The notes beneath the pieces are model-generated. The model was not told the origin of the DNA and ran no database searches. It worked only from the letters and a program-made list of their open reading frames with translations. Both the position numbers and the translations under genes were made by a program. A stretch of DNA of 8,884 nucleotides from Pseudomonadota bacterium (GTDB lineage: Bacteria > Pseudomonadota > Alphaproteobacteria > Rhizobiales > Hyphomicrobiaceae), in assembly GCA_023410905.1 (NCBI GenBank), contig JAEYPL010000038.1, positions 1-8,884 of the forward strand, read 5' to 3'. Shown here one piece after another: positions 1 through 5,278 of the stretch (position 1 is the first letter of the stretch; each line of letters opens with the position of its first letter).

Positions 1-240
1 GATCTCGACGACACGTCGTTCGATCTTATCGTGTCGCTATCGCCGGAAGCGCATCACTCCGCGCTCGAACTCACGCGCACCATGGCGGTCGAGGTCGAAT
101 ATTGGCCGACCTTCGACGCCTCGCTGATGGTCGGCCAGGGCAATCGCGAGCAGACGCTCGATGTGTACCGTCGCGTGCGCGATCAGCTCTTCGAACGCAT
201 CAAGCGCCGCTTCGGCTTCGAGGGCGGCCCTACCGTTTAA
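1..240 (+). CDS. Low-molecular-weight protein tyrosine phosphatase / arsenate-reductase-like protein, C-terminal part
   Basis: Frame 1 is open from the first base to a TAA at 238-240, giving the last 79 residues of a protein whose start lies before the window. The visible stretch contains FDLIVSLSPEAHH and then VEVEYWPTFD, followed by a helix ending DQLFERIKRRFGFEGG. This is the C-terminal half of the small LMW phosphatase fold as found in alphaproteobacterial 'low molecular weight phosphatase family' proteins. The catalytic P-loop (CxxxxxR) would be in the missing N-terminal half and cannot be checked. The Asp of WPTFD (visible residue 39) sits where the general-acid loop is expected, but the usual following Pro is Ala here. 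Family members hydrolyse phosphotyrosine-like esters in the cytoplasm; the true substrate is unknown. The stop is 18 bp from the convergent stop of the next gene. Confidence 0.85.
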   Translation, partial: DLDDTSFDLIVSLSPEAHHSALELTRTMAVEVEYWPTFDASLMVGQGNREQTLDVYRRVRDQLFERIKRRFGFEGGPTV

Positions 241-258
241 GCCCGCCCAGCACTGCCA

Positions 259-831
259 TTATGCGGGGAACGGCTCGATGCCGGGTTTCGCTCCATCAGG
301 CAGCGGTGCGCGCGAGACGTTCAGGATCATGGCGAGCAGGCTGTAATAGCCGTGGATGCCGATCATATCGACGACACCTCGCTCGCCGAACTGCTCCTTG
401 GCCCGCGCGTACGTCGCATCGCTGACCGAGCGGTTGCGCGAAAGCTCGTCGATGAAGTCGTAGATGGCGGCCTCGTCGGCGGCCATTTTCGCGGGCCGGT
501 GTCCGGCCGCGATCGCATCGATGATCTCGCTGGCGAGGCCTGCCTTCTCGGCGATGGTGCGATGATGATGCCACTCGAAGGTCTGCGACCACAGGCGCGC
601 CGTCATGAGGATAATCATCTCGGAGCGGCGCGGCTCCATCGCACTGTTGAAGCGCAGATACTCGCCGGTCTTCTGCAGACGGTTCATAAATTCGGGGCTG
701 CGCAGCAGCGGAATGAAGGGGCCGACGAGATGACCGCGCGGGCCGGCAACGATGTCCTTGACGGCGGCTTTCTGCGCCTCCGTCATCTCGGCATCTGGGA
801 TCATCGGCATGCGTGGCGTACGTGCGGTCAT
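259..831 (-). CDS. Carboxymuconolactone decarboxylase (AhpD-fold) family protein without cysteines
   Basis: 190 residues. The reading frame stays open further upstream, but the ATG at 831 is preceded by an AAAGGAA ribosome binding site with 8-nt spacing, and family similarity begins there. The helical core runs from about residue 15 to 175. The conserved active-site helix reads E71 ... WSQTFEWHHH ... (residues 81-90). In AhpD and related proteins this helix carries Glu, then CxxC, then His; here Glu71 and His90 are kept but the two Cys positions are Gln83 and Glu86, and the protein has no cysteine at all. It therefore cannot be a thiol peroxidase of the AhpD type. A small-molecule lyase, isomerase or binding role is possible. 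It lies 40 bp downstream of the cupin gene on the same strand and is probably in its operon. Family assignment is firm; the reaction is unknown. Confidence 0.9.
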   Translation of the reverse strand: MTARTPRMPMIPDAEMTEAQKAAVKDIVAGPRGHLVGPFIPLLRSPEFMNRLQKTGEYLRFNSAMEPRRSEMIILMTARLWSQTFEWHHHRTIAEKAGLASEIIDAIAAGHRPAKMAADEAAIYDFIDELSRNRSVSDATYARAKEQFGERGVVDMIGIHGYYSLLAMILNVSRAPLPDGAKPGIEPFPA

Positions 832-839
832 CGGTTCGT

Positions 840-846
840 TTCCTTT
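840..846 (-). promoter_or_regulatory. Ribosome binding site of the CMD-family gene
   Basis: Read on the minus strand this is AAAGGAA, 8 nt before the ATG at 831. It decides the start: the same frame is open up to 1080 but runs antiparallel through the cupin gene in another frame, and the upstream codons look like shadow sequence rich in Arg and Ser. Confidence 0.6.
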
Positions 847-871
847 GTTTCTTGCTTGTCGCGGCGTGGTA

Positions 872-1282
872 TCACGTCCCGCTCTTCGTATCCCAGCCGG
901 AGGTATCCTTGTCGAGGAACTTGTTGGGCTTGAGGAAGATCGAGAGGACGAGGCAGCCGTTCGGCGAATGCGCGTTGTGGCGATTGCCAGCGGGGCGCCA
1001 TACGAAATTGCCGGGCGTCGCGATGCCTTCTTCGTCTTCGAGCGTGCCTTCGAGCACCCAGGTCTGCTCGATCTCGACATGCTCGTGATAGGGAAGCTGC
1101 GTGCCGGGCGCGAAGCGGAACAGCGCGGTAACGAGACCGCTCTCCTTGTCCTCGACGAGCACCTTCATGTCGACGCCTGCAAATCGCGTCTCCTGCCAGG
1201 GCAGCTCCGCGACATTGAGATAGCGCGAGGCCAGGGGACCGAGCTTGTCGGAATCCTTAAGGAACGGCGTCGTGGCAACCAT
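872..1282 (-). CDS. Single-domain cupin protein (ChrR-type cupin)
   Basis: 136 residues; a compact beta-barrel metal-binding protein. The frame is open to 1354, but the ATG at 1282 follows a strong GGGAGGT site by 8 nt and is where family similarity starts. Cupin motif 1 is complete: G60-x5-H66-x-H68-x3-E72-x6-G79 (GTQLPYHEHVEIEQTWVLEG). Motif 2 reads G91-x5-P97-x-G99-x2-H102 (GNFVWRPAGNRH), with a further His105. The metal ligands are thus H66, H68, E72 and H102. The sequence resembles the ChrR/anti-sigma cupin branch but has no N-terminal zinc anti-sigma domain, so it is probably a stand-alone dioxygenase-like or sensor-like cupin. It is followed after 40 bp by the CMD-family gene, and cupin plus CMD pairs often act on the same small molecule (inference). 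The glycosyltransferase gene upstream on the same strand ends 75 bp away. Confidence 0.9.
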   Translation of the reverse strand: MVATTPFLKDSDKLGPLASRYLNVAELPWQETRFAGVDMKVLVEDKESGLVTALFRFAPGTQLPYHEHVEIEQTWVLEGTLEDEEGIATPGNFVWRPAGNRHNAHSPNGCLVLSIFLKPNKFLDKDTSGWDTKSGT

Positions 1283-1290
1283 GGCTTTTG

Positions 1291-1297
1291 ACCTCCC
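1291..1297 (-). promoter_or_regulatory. Ribosome binding site of the cupin gene
   Basis: GGGAGGT on the minus strand, 8 nt before the ATG at 1282. It is one of the best Shine-Dalgarno matches in the window and fixes the cupin start against the longer open frame that begins at 1354. Confidence 0.65.
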
Positions 1298-1300
1298 GAT

Positions 1301-1314
1301 ACAATGTTCTTTGT
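1301..1314. promoter_or_regulatory. Imperfect 14-bp palindrome before the cupin gene, possible operator
   Basis: ACAATGTTCTTTGT reads nearly the same on both strands (outer ACAA/TTGT arms match fully; an inner G-C pair also matches, 10 of 14 positions). It is AT-rich against a GC-rich background and lies just upstream of the ribosome binding site of the cupin-CMD pair, in the 75-bp gap after the glycosyltransferase. That position would suit repression by a dimeric regulator. No regulator gene is in the window and no -35/-10 boxes are convincing, so this is a weak call. Confidence 0.22.
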
Positions 1315-1357
1315 TGGTTAGATGAGCGTCGCAGATTTTCACCTGCACCGACAACTG

Positions 1358-2566
1358 TCAAACCTGGGGGAGACCTTTGGCGAACTGCTCCGCGAGGTCT
1401 GTTCCCAGCAGATCATCATAGACGGCAAGCGTCTGGCGCTGCATCTCGGCGACGGTGAACCGCTCGGCGACCGATGCAACGGCGCGGGTACGCATGGCGT
1501 CGCGGGCTGTCCCATCCATCGTCATCGCTTGGAAAATCGCGCTGGCGAGTGCTGCGGCATCGTTCGGCGGCACATGCCATCCCGTAGCTGCGTCGGGTGC
1601 TACCTGAGGAGGGGCGAGTATGATCTCCGGTGGCGCACCGATGTTGGTGGTGATCACGGGAGAGGCTGCGGCTTGCGCCTCGGCGGCGACGAGGCCGAAC
1701 GCTTCCGGCTCGATGGAGGCAACAAGTGTGATATCCGCGGCGGCATAGGCTGCTGGCATGTCGGTGACATGACCGGGCAGGCGAATATGATCGCCGACAC
1801 CCAGCGTGGCGGCAAGCTCGCGGAGACCTGAGACGTAAGCATCGCGCCCCTGGGCATCCCCCGCCATGACCAGCACTGCGTCAGGGAGTGTCTGCTTTGC
1901 GTGGAGTGCAGCGAGAGCCTCGATGGCGACGCGCTGCCCCTTCCAGTTCGTGAGACGCGCGGCGTGCAGGATGATCCGCTGCTGATCGTTCACGCCCCAC
2001 GCCGCTCTCAACGCGGCGATGCGCTCTGCTGAAACACCAGAGCGTGCGAAGCGGGCTACATCGACACCGCGCGGCACGATCCTGAGGCGCGTCTTCTCGG
2101 TGCCATAGCGACGGGTGATGAGATCGCCCGTGTAGTGGGAATTCGCGATCACGCGATCGCCGCGCGCCATGACGCTGTTATAGAGACGCTTGACGCGATT
2201 GCTCTCGCCGTACGCGCCATGGAATGTCGTGACGAACGGAATGCCGGCGCGGCGTGCTGCGGCGAGGCCGCTCCAGGCAGGCGCGCGGCTCGCTGCATCG
2301 ATGAGTGCGATGCCACGTTCGCGAACGAGGCGGCGCAGCCGACCGATATTGGCGAGGATGGTCGCCGGGTTCTTGCTCGCGACGGGGATGGAGATGATCT
2401 CGCCGCCCGCTGCGGTGACCTCCCCCGCGAGGCGTCCGCCTTCGGTGGCGACGAGCGCGCATCCGCCCGCGCGTACGATGGCATCGGCGACCTGGATGGT
2501 GCAGATCTCGGCACCGCCGCTTTCGAGCTGGGGTATGATCTGCAGTATGGTAGGTGAGGCGACCAT
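1358..2566 (-). CDS. GT4-family glycosyltransferase (GT-B fold)
   Basis: 402 residues, the usual length for GT4 retaining glycosyltransferases that move a sugar from a nucleotide donor, commonly in lipopolysaccharide or exopolysaccharide assembly at the cytoplasmic face of the membrane. The N-terminal acceptor domain opens with ILQIIPQLESGGAEICT, the typical glycine-rich start (residues 7-23). The linker region has ANSHYTGDLI (141-150) and IVPRGVDVARF (163-173). The donor domain shows HAARLTNWKG (201-210), MAGD (234-237), a P-G-H-V-TDMPAAYAAADI stretch (264-279) and the EX7E motif, E288 and E296, in EAFGLVAAEAQA. The ATG at 2566 is chosen because similarity starts there; only a poor GATGGG lies just before it. 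A TTG at 2611 would add 15 residues but has no ribosome binding site. It is divergent from the hydrolase gene. Sugar specificity cannot be told from sequence. Confidence 0.92.
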   Translation of the reverse strand: MVASPTILQIIPQLESGGAEICTIQVADAIVRAGGCALVATEGGRLAGEVTAAGGEIISIPVASKNPATILANIGRLRRLVRERGIALIDAASRAPAWSGLAAARRAGIPFVTTFHGAYGESNRVKRLYNSVMARGDRVIANSHYTGDLITRRYGTEKTRLRIVPRGVDVARFARSGVSAERIAALRAAWGVNDQQRIILHAARLTNWKGQRVAIEALAALHAKQTLPDAVLVMAGDAQGRDAYVSGLRELAATLGVGDHIRLPGHVTDMPAAYAAADITLVASIEPEAFGLVAAEAQAAASPVITTNIGAPPEIILAPPQVAPDAATGWHVPPNDAAALASAIFQAMTMDGTARDAMRTRAVASVAERFTVAEMQRQTLAVYDDLLGTDLAEQFAKGLPQV

Positions 2567-2624
2567 GAGCCCATCGGTTTCGGTAGGTGGAGCCGGCGGC
2601 CCACGAAGCAAAGGGTTTTATAGA
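2567..2624. promoter_or_regulatory. 58-bp divergent intergenic region
   Basis: This gap separates the glycosyltransferase (-) from the alpha/beta hydrolase (+), so initiation signals for both genes must lie here or inside the opposite coding region. I see the hydrolase ribosome binding site AAAGGG at 2610-2615, 9 nt before its ATG, and an AT-rich patch at 2616-2622 (TTTTATA). No paired -35/-10 boxes stand out on either strand. Confidence 0.3.
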
Positions 2625-3443
2625 ATGGCGCAGGCCGAACCACAATTTTTGAGCGTCGGTGACGCGGCATCGACAGGCGTACCCGGGCGCCGCATTGCCT
2701 ATCTGACGGATGCCGGTGCGCCGGGCAAATCACCGGGTGTGCTGTGGCTCTCGGGCCTCAAGTCCGAGATGGCGAGCACCAAGGCTTCCGTGCTCGCAGC
2801 CTGGGCGGCGGAGCATGGCCATCCCTGCACGCGCTTCGACTATTCCGGACATGGTCAATCGGCGGGGCGCTTCGAGGACGGCACGGTTGGCGCATGGCTT
2901 GAGGAAGCGCTCGCCGTTTTCAAGGACGTGACACGGGGTCCGCAAATTCTCGTCGGCTCGAGCATGGGCGGCTACATCGCGCTGCTCGTTCTGCGCACGC
3001 TCATGCGTGAGGCGCCCGCAGAAGCGGCGCGCATCAAGGGGCTGCTGCTCATCGCACCCGCGTGGGACATGACCGAGCGACTCATGTGGGCGCGCTTTCC
3101 GGAGAGCGTGCGTCGTGAGGTGCTGGAGAAGGGCGTGTACCTGCGCCCCTCGAAGTACGGTGATGGCGACTACGCGATATCGCGGCGTCTGATCGAGGAA
3201 GGGCGCAATCATCTGATCGGTGATGAACCCTTGAATCCGGGTCGCCCGATCCATGTTCTGCACGGCCTGCTCGATCCGGATGTACCCTGGGAGCACACAC
3301 TCGATCTCGTCGCTCATCTGACGGGCGATCACGTTCAGGTCTCGGCGGTGCCCGATGGTGAGCACCGCCTCTCACGCCCTGAGGATCTCGATCTCATGAT
3401 CCGCGCGCTCGAAGGCCTCGCGGGCGTATCGTACGCGAAGTGA
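2625..3443 (+). CDS. Alpha/beta hydrolase (ABHD10-like serine hydrolase)
   Basis: 272 residues, full length for a compact alpha/beta hydrolase. The frame is open far upstream, but the ATG at 2625 has an AAAGGG site at 9 nt and the upstream part is the shadow of the glycosyltransferase. The oxyanion strand is WLSGLKSEM (41-49), followed by FDYSGHGQS (71-79). The nucleophile elbow is G-S-S113-M-G (111-115). The acid is D217 in HGLLDPDVPW (213-222) and the catalytic His is H247 in PDGEHRLSRPEDL. The HGxxDPDVPW and GEHRLSRPEDL signatures are those of bacterial relatives of mammalian ABHD10, which cleaves acyl or glucuronyl esters and S-palmitoyl groups. No signal peptide is visible, so it is likely cytoplasmic. 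The natural substrate is unknown. It ends 6 bp from the convergent stop of the coiled-coil gene. Confidence 0.9.
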   Translation: MAQAEPQFLSVGDAASTGVPGRRIAYLTDAGAPGKSPGVLWLSGLKSEMASTKASVLAAWAAEHGHPCTRFDYSGHGQSAGRFEDGTVGAWLEEALAVFKDVTRGPQILVGSSMGGYIALLVLRTLMREAPAEAARIKGLLLIAPAWDMTERLMWARFPESVRREVLEKGVYLRPSKYGDGDYAISRRLIEEGRNHLIGDEPLNPGRPIHVLHGLLDPDVPWEHTLDLVAHLTGDHVQVSAVPDGEHRLSRPEDLDLMIRALEGLAGVSYAK

Positions 3444-3449
3444 AGTGAG

Positions 3450-5096
3450 CTACCAGCGTCCGCGCGGCGCCATGAGCTTCGGATCGGCGTCGGCGCGTTC
3501 AGCGTCGGCGAAGCCCGTTGCAAGCACACTCTCGAAGGCGTGTGGCGGCAGGCGCTCGGCCTCGTCCTCCGAGATCACCCACATGGTGTAGCCATCACCC
3601 TCGATGGCACCCGAGCATGTGAGGCGATCGTTTGCGGTCGTGCGGCAGTGCGACAGGACGTCGACGCGCTCGGGCTCGCGCCGATCGTGGCGAATGACGC
3701 GAATGTCCACTGGCTGCACATCCGCCGGCAGTCCGCCGAGATCGACATCGCGGAACACGCACGTGGTGTCACCATTGCAAGCGCCGGCGCGTCGGCCGAT
3801 GGCATTGCCAAAGCGCATGGCGCCGCGGCCGTAGATGAAGCTTGCCGAGGCCGACGGACCATTACTCACGTAGCAGCCGCCGGACGTGCAGAGCACCGGG
3901 TCCATGCTCTCGTAGCGGCGTCCACGGCGATAGCGCGGCTCCATTTGCAGGAGGACTGTGACGCGGCCGTCGAACGGAAGCTTGGGATCAGCGCTGTAGT
4001 GGGTGGGTGGCTGCGGCGTCGCGTGCGTACGTGGTGGCTGCAGCGGGATATCGCGATAGCCATCGTTCTCGACGATGCGCCCGCGTCCGGACGTCGGTTC
4101 GAGGAGGCGCTCCGAGGTCGTGCTCGCGACCGGTAAAGGTTCGGTGCCGCCAGTGCGTTGCGCGAGATGTTCCTGACGAATGCGCCGCAGACGCTCGGCA
4201 ACGCGCGCGATCTCGGCATCAGCCTCGATATCGGCGACGCGGCGTGCGTCCTCCGCCGTCGCGCGCTCGATGTCGCGACGTGATTGCGCAGCGCGCTTCT
4301 CGGCTTCGACCCGCTGAGCTTCCTCTGCGGCCGCACGTTCTGCGGCGACGCGCAGTGCCTCGTTGGCTTTTCGGATCTCTTCGGCCTTGCGTTGCTCCTC
4401 AGCCTTGCGCGCGACCTCCGCGAGGCGCGCATTTTCCGCCGCACGCGCGACGAGCTCCGCCTTGCGTGCTTCTTCCGCGAGACGCTCGGCTTCGGCGCGC
4501 TTCATCTCTTCCTCCGCCTTGCGTGCCATCTCGACACGCCGCGCTTCCTCGACCTTGCGGGCTTCCTCAGCGGCGATGCGCGATGCCTCCGCGGCCTTCC
4601 TGGCCTCTTCGACTTTGCGCGCTTCTTCCGCGATGCGGACCTGCTCAGCTTCGCGTGCAGCCTCGATCTGGCGCGCATTCAATGCGCGCTGGCGCTCGGC
4701 CTCGGCTTCGCGCGCTTCACGCTCCGCGCGGATAGCATCGAGCCGAGTTGCGGCTTCCTCGAGCTTGCGGCGTTCGTCCGCCTCGGCACGAGCGCGCGCG
4801 AGCATCTCGGATTCATGCGCCTTCTGCGATTTCGCGGCCGCGGCACGGGCGGCTTCCTCCTTGCGCTGCTGCGCTTGCTTGCGTGCAGCTTCCTTGCGCT
4901 TTGCCTCCTTTGCGGCTTCGGCGCGCTGAGCGTCCTCGGCAAAGCGGTTCGCTATGGCGTGGCCCGCATTGGGGGCGGGCTCTGCGGCGGCGGGGAGGGA
5001 AGCGACGAGCAATACGGCGGCGAGAGTACCGGCGATGCCGGTCGTGCGATGGTAGGTGAGGCAGTCAACAAATGCTCGACGCTTCGAGCTGGACAT
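3450..5096 (-). CDS. Exported or inner-membrane-anchored coiled-coil protein with a six-cysteine C-terminal domain, function unknown
   Basis: 548 residues in four parts. Residues 1-20 are a basic N-region (K5, R6, R7, R17). Residues 21-38 are hydrophobic (IAGTLAAVLLVASLPAAA) and end in an Ala-x-Ala-type signal peptidase site before Glu39, or act as an anchor if uncleaved. Residues about 50-312 are one unbroken Ala/Glu/Arg/Lys helix with many EEARK-type units, like the central helix of TolA. Residues 313-370 are a linker with prolines (e.g. PLQPPRTHATPQPP, 351-364). Residues about 371-515 form a folded domain with six cysteines in three close pairs (C403/C408, C440/C446, C484/C494), probably disulfides in the periplasm. 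The short tail ends PRGRW. The ATG at 5096 is fixed by AAGGAGT 7 nt upstream. I recall hypothetical proteins with a similar C-terminal domain in Rhizobiales, but no function. It stands alone, with no tol-pal, tonB or secretion genes nearby. The gene is real; its role is unknown. Confidence 0.9.
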   Translation of the reverse strand: MSSSKRRAFVDCLTYHRTTGIAGTLAAVLLVASLPAAAEPAPNAGHAIANRFAEDAQRAEAAKEAKRKEAARKQAQQRKEEAARAAAAKSQKAHESEMLARARAEADERRKLEEAATRLDAIRAEREAREAEAERQRALNARQIEAAREAEQVRIAEEARKVEEARKAAEASRIAAEEARKVEEARRVEMARKAEEEMKRAEAERLAEEARKAELVARAAENARLAEVARKAEEQRKAEEIRKANEALRVAAERAAAEEAQRVEAEKRAAQSRRDIERATAEDARRVADIEADAEIARVAERLRRIRQEHLAQRTGGTEPLPVASTTSERLLEPTSGRGRIVENDGYRDIPLQPPRTHATPQPPTHYSADPKLPFDGRVTVLLQMEPRYRRGRRYESMDPVLCTSGGCYVSNGPSASASFIYGRGAMRFGNAIGRRAGACNGDTTCVFRDVDLGGLPADVQPVDIRVIRHDRREPERVDVLSHCRTTANDRLTCSGAIEGDGYTMWVISEDEAERLPPHAFESVLATGFADAERADADPKLMAPRGRW

Positions 5097-5278
5097 CGCC
5101 GCTACTCCTTCGAGGGAGGCACAATCACAAACGGCAGCGCGCACCGGAACCGGGCGCCGTCATCATGTCGAATACGCAGTACGAAGTGACGGTACGCTGG
5201 GATTTTGGCGGCCGAACGGACGCCCGATGAACGCTGCGTGAATTTGCTCACGTGCGAGCCTATGACTCGTGAACGCCT
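5097..5278 (-). promoter_or_regulatory. 182-bp intergenic region upstream of the coiled-coil gene
   Basis: This is the longest gap in the window and separates the SDR stop from the coiled-coil gene, so it probably holds that gene's promoter. Apart from the ribosome binding site I see no convincing -35/-10 pair. It contains a perfect 6-bp hairpin at its right edge (CGTGAA/TTCACG, 5268-5283) that overlaps the SDR stop, and a 21-codon plus-strand ORF at 5165-5230 without a ribosome binding site. Confidence 0.3.
5104..5110 (-). promoter_or_regulatory. Ribosome binding site of the coiled-coil gene
   Basis: AAGGAGT on the minus strand, 7 nt before the ATG at 5096. It settles the start in favour of MSSSKRR over the in-frame codon at 5144, which would put 16 extra residues before the signal-like segment. 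Confidence 0.65.

Noticed and set aside
222..248. GGGCGG/CCGCCC stem between the convergent phosphatase and CMD genes as a terminator
   Set aside because: The loop is 15 nt, the left arm is inside coding sequence, and no T-run follows on either strand.
1322..1831. Plus-strand 169-codon ORF opposite the glycosyltransferase
   Set aside because: A Gly/Arg/Cys-rich shadow with no domain, fully inside a well-supported gene.
2190..2624. Long N-terminal extension of the alpha/beta hydrolase frame
   Set aside because: It runs opposite the glycosyltransferase, is low-complexity Arg/Ala/Ser sequence, and the ATG at 2625 has its own ribosome binding site.
3444..3449. A bidirectional terminator between the convergent hydrolase and coiled-coil genes
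   Set aside because: Only 6 bp separate the two stops and no hairpin with a T-tract is visible around them.
3860..4960. Apparent nucleotide repeats in the coiled-coil segment
   Set aside because: The repeated units (for example EEARKVEEARK twice) differ at synonymous positions and are spaced irregularly. They reflect helix composition, not a recent tandem DNA repeat.
4284..5189. A 301-codon plus-strand ORF, and shorter ones nearby, opposite the coiled-coil gene
   Set aside because: Their Leu/Phe/Cys/Arg-rich sequence is the mirror of EEARK-type codons on the other strand. They have no family resemblance, and the minus-strand gene has a strong ribosome binding site and clear domain layout.
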